Source: Phanerodontia chrysosporium
Lineage: Eukaryota; Basidiomycota; Agaricomycetes; Polyporales; Phanerochaetaceae
Direction of reading: 5' to 3'
Length of the DNA: 64,000 nt
Assembly: GCA_001910725.1 (NCBI GenBank)
Contig: MJGA01000006.1
Location: forward strand, 620,001-684,000
This document shows positions 48,489-58,280 of this stretch, piece after piece (within the stretch, counting starts at the first letter, position 1; the number at the start of each line of letters is the position of its first letter). The position numbers and the translations under genes are program-made. Under the pieces are notes generated by a model that was not told the DNA's origin, did no database searches, and worked only from the letters and a program-made list of their open reading frames with translations.

Positions 48489-50520
48489 GGTCAAGGAAAG
48501 GCGTAAGCTCCTCCGGGAGGGCGATGGGAGGCAGGCGAGCCGCTGAAGGGTCCGATTTACCGCGTGAAACCGGGTCCGCGACGTTGGCGTCAGTCGAGAC
48601 GTAGTTGACAGTGAATTGTATATTGAGGGACATGGCGACGACTTCCGCCCGGCGAATGGACGCGTTAACCTGGTGGTTCCGGCTGCGACCTCGAGTGAAA
48701 GCATCCACGACGCCCATGTTGTCGCTGAGAATCAGCACATTGCAGTCGCGCAGGCCCATGCGCTCAACATGGCGCACCGCGAGCTCGACTGCAACCATCT
48801 CAGCCCACCCGATATCCCTGCGCTCAGCCTTCCAACCCTCGCGCAGGCGCCACGCATCCACTGCACTCCCAATGACGATGCCGACGCCCCAGCTCGTGGA
48901 GGCGTCGACCGAGATGCCAAGGTCCCGCAGGACGCCGCGCGGCGTGAGCGAGCGATAGACCCCGGGGTGCGGAGAGCGTCCAGCCACCAGCGCAGGTCAC
49001 CGGCAAGCGAGTGCGAAGGCCTGCGAAGAGCGAAACGGTTGGGAAATTTGGCCGTGAATGCCGACAAGGTTGTGAGGTACGCCCGACCTTGAGGGTACAC
49101 GAACGCGATGTGTGAGAGCGTCCCGTTTACCGACATGGCATCGCCGTACGGGACCGGTGTTCCCGAGGTTACAACAGCCAACAGGCCCTCGAGCTTGGCG
49201 ACGTACTTGGTGCGCTTCTCCTCCGGCAGCGAGACGGTGCGCGCAGGTAAGTCCCAGAGAAAGCCGAGGTACGTGACGGTGAAGGCATAATCGTAGCACT
49301 TCGCCGCCTTCCAGGGCACCCCGAGGGGGGCAGTCGCGTCAAAGATGTCCTGCACGCCATGTGAGTAGACCCACGCCCCGTCCGCGTCAACCCCAACGGG
49401 TTCGCGCACGTTCGAGAGGTCATCGACCCACTTCTTCGTCAGGCGGATTCCACGCACCGCGAGGACGTCGACGATCGCGTCCATGATGCAGCCCTGAAGG
49501 CCGCAGCCGGACGCTATGCCGAACGGGCACACGTGATCAATGTAGAAAAGGCCATCTTCGACCTGTATAACCAACCACGGCTTGTGGTTGGGGTGAATCG
49601 GAATGTTGCGGAACGCGGAATCGACATCCAGCGAGCATGCCTGAGAACCAGGTGCGCAGGTGGCGATCTGTAGCATACAGGATCAGCAAGACTGTACGAG
49701 CAGCCTGCGAGACGGGCGCCGCGCCCCACCGGGGCCGGGCAGACAACAGCAACGGTCAACCGTGGGTTGCAACCGTGCATAGCGGGCACCGAACTCCCAC
49801 ACGGAGCCGGGCAGGCAACAACAGCGGCCGACCGAAGTCGTACACCGCGCGAGCGCTGACGCGACTCGCCTTCGCCCGAGCAAACGCCACGGCGCGGTAA
49901 CAGTGTGGCGAGCATTGGCTCCAGCCGGTGCGAGCCTTCGCTCCAGCACCACGCGCGAGTGTTCACTCCAGCGCGCTGCGTAGGCCGAAGCCCCGCCCGA
50001 GATTGCGCCAAACGCCGCGCCCGAACAACGGTAGACACTCACAATCTCCGCAAATTCGGCCGCCGTACCCCACTCGGTCGGGAAGTCGTCCGGGTCGATC
50101 CACATGTTGACGGAGACGCCCTGCTCGTTGCGGTATGAGCAGTTTTGTACGAGGCGAAACTTGCCCTTCGCCCCTGCCTTATCGACGACGCTAAGTGGGG
50201 AAGTAACGAATGGGGACTTCAAGATATCCTCCACCTCGGAGCGGGTATAAGGGCCTGACATGCGGCCCAGCGCTGCTTGCTCCGCGGCGTAGTCTTTGAT
50301 GAAGGCAAGATGATCCGGGTCTGAGGCATGATTCTTGGGAGTGCTGGTCTGCAGTAAACGGGGCATGTCGCCAATAGAGAAACCAGAGCGAAGATGAGAA
50401 GGTAGGTCAGAGTACTTGTCAAGAAGCCCGCACGCACGCAGAGTAGACTCGAATGCAGAAGCGTCGTACGGGGTGATAATGCGGTCGCGCTCAGAGGCAC
50501 CGCTTATCCGCGGCGCGATG
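48481..50520 (-). CDS. Reverse transcriptase - RNase H of DIRS/Ngaro-type element
   Basis: The frame enters downstream of gag with ITPYDASAFESTLRACGLLD, SPLSVVDKAGAKGKFRLVQN and WIDPDDFPTEWGTAAEFAEI. A 375-base GT-AG intron (49668-50042) is then removed in phase 0. The RT palm follows with SLDVDSAFRNIPIHP (first catalytic Asp), FGIASGCGLQG and KKWVDDLSNV (the DD pair in a WVDD box). After a likely missing base in the C/G run at 48960-48963, the RNase H part reads LGISVDASTSWGVGIVIG, GWAEMVAVELAV, LILSDNMGVVDAFTRGRSRN and VSTDANVADPVSRG. The start is undefined; it may be reached by frameshift from gag. Confidence 0.82.
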
Positions 50521-51983
50521 ACCGGCGGCGCCACAGAAAGAGCAGATGTGACCTTTGTCGCCGGGGCACCGTTTGTCGCCGTCGCAGGAGCGGGAGTCAC
50601 CCTTGGAGCGCACGTTCCAGAAGACGCAGAGCGCCCGTTTGGTGGCAGCGTCGACGAGCTTGCCTCCAGACCAGGCAGAGAACACCGCGGCGCCTTTGGG
50701 GAGGGTCTCCCGGCGGCAGTCACGGGCGGTGTGCCCACTACCTGCGCAGATGAGACAGAGGGTTTCCCGAGGGGCACGAAAGGACTGCCCCCCTGCCCCG
50801 CCGTCACCGCGCCCAGAGTCCTGGCCCCGAGACGGCCGAGAGTCGTCCCTGTACGGGTGATACCTCCCTCGAGAAGACGAGCCGGCTCCCGAGCTCCCGC
50901 TGAGAAGGAGTTGAACGGCGCGCTGCATGTGGAAGTCGCGAACGTCGCGAAACTTCTGCGCATAGACGTCGCCCCCAGGTCGGAACAGGGCCTTGTCAGA
51001 GCTGAGGAAGAAGGCGCGGCGGACTTGAATGTCGAAATCCAAGATCGCCTTGAAGTTCTCCGCGAAGTCCCGGACTCCGCAAAGCCAATCATAGTGCTGC
51101 TCGAACATGGTGACCACAGGCGGTTGAGCCACGCCCTCCCGAAGAATGCGGAGGAAGTTCCGCCAGCCGTCGCGCCAGTCGTCGGAGGACATTTTGTCCT
51201 CAGGCGGGAAGGAGGACGGGTCCACAAGCTCCTTCTTTACGCCGAGACCGTCCGAGTATTTCTGGAATCGGATAAGACGAGGGTCGGCGGCGGCTCGGCG
51301 CGTGAAATCCGATGTGCAGGCAGTGAGCGGCAGGTGGGCGTTGTTAAGCAACAGCTCCCCGAGGCGGGGGTTCGTTCTGGAGTCCATTCCCACGAAGAAG
51401 CTGCGTTCCGAAGCCCCATAAGTGAAGGCGATTGGGGAGGGACGAGCGGTACGCGGCTCGGCTCCCGACGCTGCTAAGCCAGCTGTCGACGCCACCGGGG
51501 AAGCTGCTCGAGTGGGTACCGAAGAGGGCGCCACGCGTCCACCGACTCCCGTGCCGGAGGAGGGCGCTGCACCCCTCGAAACCGCAGCTGCCCTGTCAAG
51601 TGCCGCCAGCACCTCGGAACGCTTCGAAGGCGAAAGTGTCAGTTCGAGCTGCTGGCGAAGAATGGCGAACGTATCCTGGGTGCTTCCAGACGGCGAAGAG
51701 CCCCGCGCAGGGGATTGTGGCACCTGGTGTTCACCGCGCGCGCCGAAAATCGCTCCCGCCAGGTCCTCTGCCTGGTTATATGCGCCTTGATCGACCTCCA
51801 ACGCGGCTCCCCTCCTTCCTCCGGCTCCTCAGACTCTTCGCGCCTCCCCACTTCGTTCCTATCTCCTCCAGCTCCTCCCGCGCCGCGCTTCGGGGGCGCT
51901 TGCGGGGCGCCAGACCCCCGCGCCGGCTGCAGGTGAAAAATCTCGTGTCCTCGAATGCCGGCTGGGGGACGTCCGTCAACCAT
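50491..51983 (-). CDS. Gag-like protein of DIRS/Ngaro-type element
   Basis: A nucleic-acid-binding structural protein. The likely start MVDGRPPAGIRG is at 51983, with one missing base suspected near 51803-51812 before LEVDQGAYNQAEDLAGAIFG. A conserved middle reads GVKKELVDPSSFPPEDKM, WRNFLRILREGV, WLCGVRDFAENFKAILDFDI and RDFHMQRAVQLLLSG. It ends with two zinc knuckles: CLICAGSGHTARDC (C-x2-C-x4-H-x4-C) and CSFCGAAGHRAADKRC (six residues before the last Cys). Stop at 50491. Confidence 0.8.
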
Positions 51984-52046
51984 GTTACCAACTAGTCAAG
52001 CTTAGGTTAAAGAAACGAGCAAAGCTCAAAACTGTCTGAGCTGTGC

Positions 52047-52121
52047 GCGAGCGAGCCTGGAGAGCGGAAGGGTAGGACGCAAGCCGTGTCCGAGGACACC
52101 TTCCGCTTTCGGCTCGCTCGC
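52047..52121. repeat. Imperfect inverted repeat at the right border of the DIRS-type element
   Basis: Arms 52047-52071 and 52099-52121 pair as GCGAGCGAGCC..AGCGGAAGG with CCTTCCGCT..GGCTCGCTCGC. A second, shorter hairpin (TGTTGGGCT / AGCCCAACA) follows at 52135-52174. Confidence 0.7.
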
Positions 52122-52175
52122 TTAAGTAAGCACTTGTTGGGCTTTCCGCTCGCGGGCTCACTCTCAGCCCAACAA

Positions 52176-52466
52176 CACGCTGCGCAGTGGAGACGGCCGG
52201 CAAGCGTCGCACCCTATAACGGCATTACACAGGTTGATCGAGGTCTGTACCCCCGCGCCGAACATGCTTCGCAGGCTAAGCAGCCACGCATCAGCAACAC
52301 TCGCTTGCAGTCTGTCTAGTGCTGCGCTGTCTGTGCCCGGCGCGAAGACTCTAGACCTGTCGTGGAAATTCACGATAATCGTAGGTCGCGGCGGCAAATA
52401 GTATATACTGGCGTATGCACAGGTCGATGTGGTACCTATTGGTCGAGAGCTGTCCATTGGGAATTG
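52176..52466. other. Spacer between DIRS-type and hAT elements
   Basis: Almost 300 bases with no recognised gene. It is probably part of the original upstream region of the CYSTM gene at 53435. Confidence 0.4.
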
Positions 52467-52474
52467 GTTGCAAG
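52467..52474. repeat. Target-site duplication, left copy
   Basis: GTTGCAAG, repeated exactly at 53235-53242 on the other side of the hAT element. Confidence 0.85.
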
Positions 52475-53234
52475 CAGTGTTGGTAATGACCAGGTCAATG
52501 ACTGGTCGGTCGATAAGTGGTCGAAATCAGTGACCGGTCATTGACCAGTCGATCAAAAGCGGTGGATATATATGGTATGGATGACTAAGCGTTGCTGTCG
52601 AAAGCCCATACTCGGTGTACAGAACGCTTCGAACTAGATGAACATGTATTTAAAGGTCCAAGTGTCTTGTAATATTTATGTAGGAGTCTTTGTACCTTTG
52701 CGTTCGCGTGCTGCAAGCTCGTCGTCAAGATTTTCGATTCCTCCGGATCAATACGTGGTGACCAGCGCCCGACGCGTGGATTCGTTTGCAGACGGTAGTC
52801 ACGAAAGGGTGCGTTGAGGAGAAGGCAGGTCTTGGAAGCGCATGAGGTCTGTGAGGTACTCTGGTGTATATTAAATCTCGATATCGCACTAATGGTGAAT
52901 GAACTGGACTCCGAAGACGTGCACAAAAATCTTAATGGTGTAGTAACTAGCTGATTTATTCGCTATGAAAGCCTTTCGCAACTTACTGCTGCCAGTGTGG
53001 TGACAGCCAGCACCGTCAACTAGACCCCCAGCTATGCATTAACGACGCACGACATGTCATGTCCCTTTCCCAGGCGACATGTACCACTCCTGATGGCTTG
53101 CCTATCTAGGCGGTGGGGCTTTCGGTCGCCACCTTGACCAGTCAATTGACCGGTCATTGACCAGTCGCTCCACACTTTGATTGACCGTCATTCGACCGTT
53201 TGGTTTGACCGGTCATTCGACTTTACCAACACTG
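52475..53234. mobile_element. Non-autonomous hAT-type element (760 bp)
   Basis: The ends are inverted: CAGTGTTGGTAA at the left and TTACCAACACTG at the right. Exact 8-bp duplications (GTTGCAAG) flank it, which is the hAT superfamily hallmark. Subterminal GACCGGTCATTGACCAGTC occurs at 52532-52550 and 53148-53166, and related GACCGGTC/GACCAGTC motifs crowd both ends, as expected for transposase-binding sites. Only a short frame (52585-52926 minus) lies inside and it shows no transposase motifs, so the element would depend on an enzyme encoded elsewhere. The perfect duplication suggests a fairly recent insertion. Confidence 0.88.
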
Positions 53235-53242
53235 GTTGCAAG
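53235..53242. repeat. Target-site duplication, right copy
   Basis: GTTGCAAG, identical to 52467-52474. Confidence 0.85.
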
Positions 53243-53434
53243 GAGCAAAGCGTGTGCCTGCAGGGCTAAATATAGGAAGAGGCCTCCACACGCCAAAACG
53301 GGCAGGACCACGTTTCTATGATCTCACAGGCAAGACTCCTGCAATAAAAGGCGGGCGGGGGCCGTCCCCGCATCTCACCACTGTTGTTCGCTCACCCTCG
53401 CCCTCAACTCCTTCACGAATACCCCAGACACGAC

Positions 53435-53857
53435 ATGGAGGCCCCCAAGCCCGTCATGACCACCGCAACCCAGCCGCAGGCCATCCAGATGAGTGAGTTG
53501 CCCCGCGACCCCCGACGCTCCGCGAGCTTCTGCTTATCTCCGCACAGACCCGATGGCAGCCCCAGCACGCAACAGCACGCAACAGCACCAGCATGAGCAC
53601 GGAAAGGCCTCGCGCCTGAGGGGGGAGGTGCTGCTAGGGTACGTCGGGCAAGGATCTCCGCAGCCGTGCTGGTCTCACTCTGCACCGCTTTCCGCAGGAC
53701 TGCTTCCTCGGCGCCCTCGAGTGCTTCCTCTGCTTCGAGTGCTGCAAGGACTGCTGCGAATGCTTTGCCGACATCATTTGTGCGTACTACGGGTTTGCAT
53801 CATCGTATGCTTTGCTGAACACTTCGTCCAGGCTGCCCCTGCGAGATGTGCTGCTGA
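53435..53857 (+). CDS. CYSTM-type cysteine-rich peptide
   Basis: Four small exons give about 75 residues. A hydrophilic N-terminus MEAPKPVMTTATQPQAIQMN, then PMAAPARNSTQQHQHEHGKA and SRLRG, leads to the cysteine-rich end DCFLGALECFLCFECCKDCC followed by ECFADIICCPCEMCC and a stop at 53855-53857. This matches small proteins with a C-terminal cysteine-rich transmembrane module (CYSTM), which sit in membranes and are linked to stress tolerance and metal response. The exact role here is unknown. The hAT element lies 200 bases upstream in the promoter, so expression may be affected. Confidence 0.78.
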
Positions 53858-54967
53858 ACGATGCTATGGACGCCCACCGATATCCCGTGTTTGTTGTAAA
53901 ACCCCCGTGGGTTATTGTACACTAGGACTCTTCATGCCTTTTTTCTCGGACGCTGGTTATAAATATTCTCGTGCAAAACCGTCTCGTGGCGATCATGGAC
54001 CGAACCTTTTGCCAAGAGCCTGGTGGCGCATACACCCAACGTCTTGGCGACCACGCGGCTCACGTCCTACCCCCAACCTGCCTAGTCTGGTAGTAAGTGC
54101 ATGAGCGTCGTTCGTGTCGATGCTCATTGGGTGCAGATATAGTTCACACTCTCTCGTCGGTTAGAACTTCCTTCACCTATGGTGCGAGCTGCCAAGCACG
54201 GTCTGCACAGCGTTGAGGTGGTCTCGCTGGCAGGTTCGGCTTCACTCTTCGCAGAAATGAAGCCCATGATCAGAGGTGTGACAATTGTTGCAGCGATGTT
54301 CCTTGATGACTGCCAGTGACAAGGCACGTATGAACGGCGTACCTGACTTGTTGTGTCCCAGCTGTCAACCGACAGTGATGCCCAGGGATTCGAATGTCAA
54401 GCACGGTCAACGGACGTAATGGCGCTACGTCGGCCGGGACAACTCCCGCTGGTCTATGGCATGTCAGAGCCACTTTTGCGATACTCGTGTTGACGTTCAG
54501 GCCCCAGGCTGCAGGTTCCGCGGTACACAATGCGCCGGTTCATCTGTTTGCTGACGGTCTAATGGAGCGCCTATAGCTGGGTCCCTACAGGCACTCGCCG
54601 TATCGTCCAAAGGGTTAAGGCGCGGAGAGAACACGGTTTCGGCGTACAGTTGCCTTGCGTCTTGGCAGTACTACGTCTCGAATAGCGGTAAGCTATTGCG
54701 TACGATCCCGACTTCTCTCCTTTCAGGCACTGACATATTTTAGTTCCCGAGCAGCATTCTTCGGATGGTCATCACACCCGCAAACGAGACGCGTACTCTG
54801 CTCGCAGGCACCATGGACGCTCGCAACCGCAACGGCACGCGTTTATTTTGAGTCGCCGGGCATAGGCACGAGCGTATAAAGAGGCAGCACCAACGAGCGG
54901 GGAAAATCAGCAGCGCAAGTAAAAGCACTCGCCAGCAGCTATCCACCGCACCCCCACTCCAGCAAAC
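53858..54967. other. Intergenic region, nothing recognised
   Basis: 1.1 kb with short overlapping frames only. Its right end carries a TATA box for the next gene. Confidence 0.5.
54875..54881 (+). promoter_or_regulatory. TATA box of the small secreted protein gene
   Basis: TATAAAG, 87-93 bases before the start codon at 54968. Confidence 0.6.
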
Positions 54968-55589
54968 ATGTTCTCCACCATGTACGCCCTCGCCATCGCC
55001 GCCGCGCTCTGCAGCGCCGCCAGTGCCGTCACCGTGCGCTCGCCGAACCCCGCGATGCACAAGCGCACCCTGACAGGCCAGACCGTCGCGTTTGCGTGCT
55101 TCGGCGGCGGCGGCGACTGCGAGTGCCCGCTCGACACGAACAATGACCCGGGCGTGCTCATCAACGTCTTTCCCGGCTTCCAGTGCGCGTACCCTCCGGG
55201 GCCTGCACCTGGTCCGATGTCGTGCGTCCTTCCTCCCGTACTCTTTCTGTCACAGGTTCTGATGTGGACGTGAACCAATAGACTGGCGCGCTCGTCAACG
55301 CAGGCCAGGGCAACTGCGTGCCCGCTGCGCCCTGCAGCAGAGACCACGGCTGCATCTGCCCCAAGGACAACCAGAACGACGACGGCGTGCTCATCTTCCA
55401 GTTCACGGGCTACCAGTGCGCGTACCCCGCCGGCTCGTGCACCTGGGATTACGTGCGTAATCTGGTTTCCAAGGGAAAGTGCTGCAGAATGCTGACGTAT
55501 GGTTCCTTTAGTATGGCAATCTCGAGTCGCCGAACCAGGGCAACTGCGTCAACAACGTTCCGTGCACGCAGTCTGGCATCGATTCCTAA
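54968..55589 (+). CDS. Small secreted cysteine-rich protein with internal repeats
   Basis: The first ~20 residues (MFSTMYALAIAAALCSAASA) are a clear signal peptide, followed by a possible KR processing site (MHKR). The mature part is built of two related units: CECPLDTNNDPGVLINVFPG then FQCAYPP, and CICPKDNQNDDGVLIFQFTG then YQCAYPAGSCTWD. Both share C-x-C-P-x-D-x3-D-x-GVLI-x2-F-x-G-[FY]-QCAYP. Each is followed by a QGNCVP/QGNCVN link, and the protein ends NVPCTQSGIDS. Two introns, both in frame (the first donor GTCCTT is weak). I do not know the family. Secretion plus Cys-rich repeats suggest a wall-associated or effector-like role. Confidence 0.72.
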
Positions 55590-55986
55590 GGGCTCACTTT
55601 CATCTTATGCTCGTTTTGAAGGCATCTTGCTGTTGACTGTAATTGTATTCATATCTTGAAAGGGTTATTTGAAGTACTGGGCTGTTGATTGTATATAGGG
55701 CCTAAATGCAGTATCCTCTCCCTCGTATCGGAATTGATGTCCACCGCTGTAAGCACTGAACTGGACAATGAACAGGACGGAATGCGTCACTCATCCAACG
55801 TCGCACTCATACTGGCGAGCTGTGCACAATGGTCGTCACTGACGGATTCCAGGCTCCAAGGAGGCATGCATTCCGGCGTACAGAGAACACAAGACGAGTG
55901 TGACGATGGCATTAGTCCGATTGAGTGCGGTGCAAAGAACGATGCAGTACGCTATCCTGTCAACATATCAATCCTCGAAGCTACAA

Positions 55987-56750
55987 TTACAGGAGAGTGG
56001 GGAAAGCAGGGACGGAAGAAGCAGCGTCAACGGGGACGGAAGACGGGACGTCAGTCGAAGCGGGAACAGATGTCAGGGAGGCGGACGAAGGAGAGGGGAT
56101 GTCCGAGGGAGCAGAGGGAGTCGGGAAGCTCGGGAGGGCGCTCTCCTTCGGGTTCTGGATGGTGAACTCAGGCGAAGCATTGCCCGAGTCACTGATCGAG
56201 CCGACCACTATTGGGAGACCAGGTCAATGACTAGCGTTGCGAAGCAGAGCGGGCTGTGACACTCACAGACAACGATGTAGTTGTCAGCGCTGATGACCTC
56301 CGGGACCAGGAAGGTCACCTCGCCGGCATCAACAGGGAAGTCGGTGGCAAGGGGGTTCCCTGGAAGCGAGAGGGGTTAGCATTAGCATCGGTTGGAGACG
56401 AAATCATAGGGAGGCATACTGATGTCAAGGTACTCGGTCAGCGAGCCGGGGTCCTTGTGTCCGAGGAGGAGACGAGCGGTGGTGTTGTGGCCGTCGTCGC
56501 CGATCCGGGAGACGTCCCACTTGACGGTTTGGTTCGAGCCAGAGGTCCAGACGTCGCCGGCCTGGGGCTTGGTGATTGGGGGGTCGTAAACCTCAAAGGA
56601 GTGGGGCTTGAGGTTCGTGGGCGCAGGCGCAGCGGGCGTCGGCACGGCCGCAGAGGCGGGAACGACGCTGCTGGGGTCGACGCTGGTCGGGAACGCGCTG
56701 GCGGCAGCCGCGAGCGCGAGCGCCGAAATGAAGGTGCGGGGCGCGAACAT
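55987..56750 (-). CDS. Kre9/Knh1-like secreted Ser/Thr-rich protein 1
   Basis: The start at 56750 gives a signal peptide, MFAPRTFISALALAAAASA. Then comes an N-terminal domain of the yeast Kre9/Knh1 type (beta-1,6-glucan assembly): SFEVYDPPITKPQAGDVWTS, GSNQTVKWDVSRIGDD, then after an intron NPLATDFPVDAGEVTFLVPE and VISADNYIVV, and after another VGSISDSGNASPEFTIQ. A Pro/Ser/Thr-rich tail ends abruptly at 55987 without the hydrophobic GPI signal that many homologues have, so the tail may be shortened or another exon missed. Expected at the cell wall or surface. The second copy lies at 57674-58211 on the same strand. Confidence 0.8.
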
Positions 56751-57673
56751 CTTGTGGATTAGGGTATTCGAGACGTGGAGCGGACTGTAAAGGACAGACA
56801 AGGGTATGCTTCAAAGTGGCGGGGAGAAAGAGAGCAGAGTTGCTTGAGCAACAGCGCAACGCGGCGGCATGTTCTTATACTGTTCATACATGGCGAATCG
56901 TCACCCCTTGCAGTCAGCACCGATTAGTGTCGCGCAGGCGGAACCAAACGCACGGTGGAAGCCTCTCGTCGTCACGTAAAAAGATGTCGACGCGACGAGG
57001 GCGAAGCTAAATGAGCTTCAGGAGAGCCGCATAAAGTTATTAGCTACCTCCGACTCAGCGAGGCCAAGATGGAACCTGCCTTCTCAGCCCACCATTGGCT
57101 GAACGGAGGCTCAGTGATGATCCCTCCCCGATCTATGCGTGTATCATTGGGCGAAGCTGCATCGCGAAGCGCGTTCCGCGTAGCCGTCGTAGCAACGGGC
57201 ACCCATTATGCGGAGGGCGAAGCATCGCTCTCGGCGACCAGCGCAGTCTCCACAGCCCCGCAACACGCACCACTTTGCGAATACTTGCACTTTGTGGAAT
57301 GACGAGGCCCACGTCGGGGGTTCGAGCGGGTGTGAGGTTGTCCGCTCCGAATACCTGCAAAGAAGACGCATGGTAACGAACCTGTTCACCAGTGCGATGC
57401 TTATTTGAGCTACACACTATGTCATAAAGCACTCTTCAATCAAGTGAAGATGCTTAACTAGCCTGGCGTACGAAGGTGGTGTCCAGAATGCATGGGAGCA
57501 GCGGAACAAGTTCAACTCTGGCCAAATATGGCACAGGGGGCTCCTGTTTCGGGTGCCTCGCTCTGAGTCGCCTTCCGCAGAACGAGAAATGCAAAGACGG
57601 GTATTCAATCTATTATATACATAACACAACCCCATTATAGTCACGACCACGGGTCCTATCGTAACCACCATGT
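56751..57673. other. Intergenic region, nothing recognised
   Basis: 0.9 kb between two Kre9-like genes. Frames on both strands at 57069-57432 overlap and resemble nothing known. A TATA-like element (minus strand, about 56873-56880) may serve the downstream gene. Confidence 0.45.
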
Positions 57674-58211
57674 TCATAGAAGGCTGATCGTGAAGGTGGG
57701 GCTGTAATTGCCGGAGTCACCAAAGACTGGGTACCTCGCGTCAGTATGCCTGGGAGATCGCGAAATCACAATGAAAGTACTGACGAACGATCTGGTAGTC
57801 ATCGTCAGGAATCGTCCCCTCGGGGATGGTTACAGCTACCCAACCAGCGCGCAAGTCGAAATCTTTCGCGAGTGGGTGTTCTACGGGGCACGCCTTGTCA
57901 AGCATGGATCGGCATGGTCTGAGGTAAAATACTTACCGTAATCCTCGTAATAATCCTTAGCAAGTACGACTCGAGAGCCTTCACTGATGGAGGCCGGGGC
58001 ATCAGAGGTATCCCTGTGCGAATTGTCAAGAAGGGAAGAGGTAATTGGATGTATTTGCATCGTACCAAGTTACATTATATGTGCCACCGACTTTCCAGAC
58101 CGAGGCAGCAGTCGGGAAGTAATTGCCGGGTCCCAAACATCCAACACACGAGCTGATACGCTAGCAGCAGTGGCAAGGAGAGCAGCAAGGATAGCGGTCT
58201 TGGAGAACATG
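57674..58211 (-). CDS. Kre9/Knh1-like secreted protein 2
   Basis: ATG at 58209-58211 begins a signal peptide, MFSKTAILAALLATAASVSA, then RVLDVWDPAITS. One base appears to be missing in the run at 58114-58116: adding it gives PTAASVWKVGGTYNVTW, after which a GTACGA donor and CACAG acceptor join to DTSDAPASISEGSRVVLAKD. Further exons give EHPLAKDFDLRAGWVAVTIP and DDDYQIVLFGDSGNYSPTFT, with a stop at 57674-57676. The order matches the Kre9/Knh1 N-terminal domain alone; there is no Ser/Thr tail and no GPI signal. It is either a free secreted domain or, if the break is real, a young pseudogene. Confidence 0.72.
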
Positions 58212-58271
58212 TCGGTCGATGGAGGGGGAGCTACTGGTGGAGACTGTGGGTTTCCCGCACTGCACTGTGCT

Positions 58272-58280
58272 TTATATATG
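58272..58280 (-). promoter_or_regulatory. TATA box of Kre9/Knh1-like gene 2
   Basis: CATATATAA on the minus strand, about 60 bases before the start codon at 58211. Confidence 0.55.

Larger units (their letters stand above)
46700..52175 (-). mobile_element. DIRS/Ngaro-type tyrosine-recombinase retrotransposon
   Basis: The minus strand encodes in order a gag-like protein with zinc knuckles, a reverse transcriptase with RNase H, and a tyrosine recombinase, the gene order of DIRS-order elements. No methyltransferase region is seen between RNase H and the recombinase, which points to the Ngaro side. There are no LTRs or DDE integrase. The borders are approximate: the left side has a 23-bp direct repeat (46712 and 46774) and the right side has two hairpins (52047-52121, 52135-52174). 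The frame breaks inside are single-base and may be sequence errors. Confidence 0.8.
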
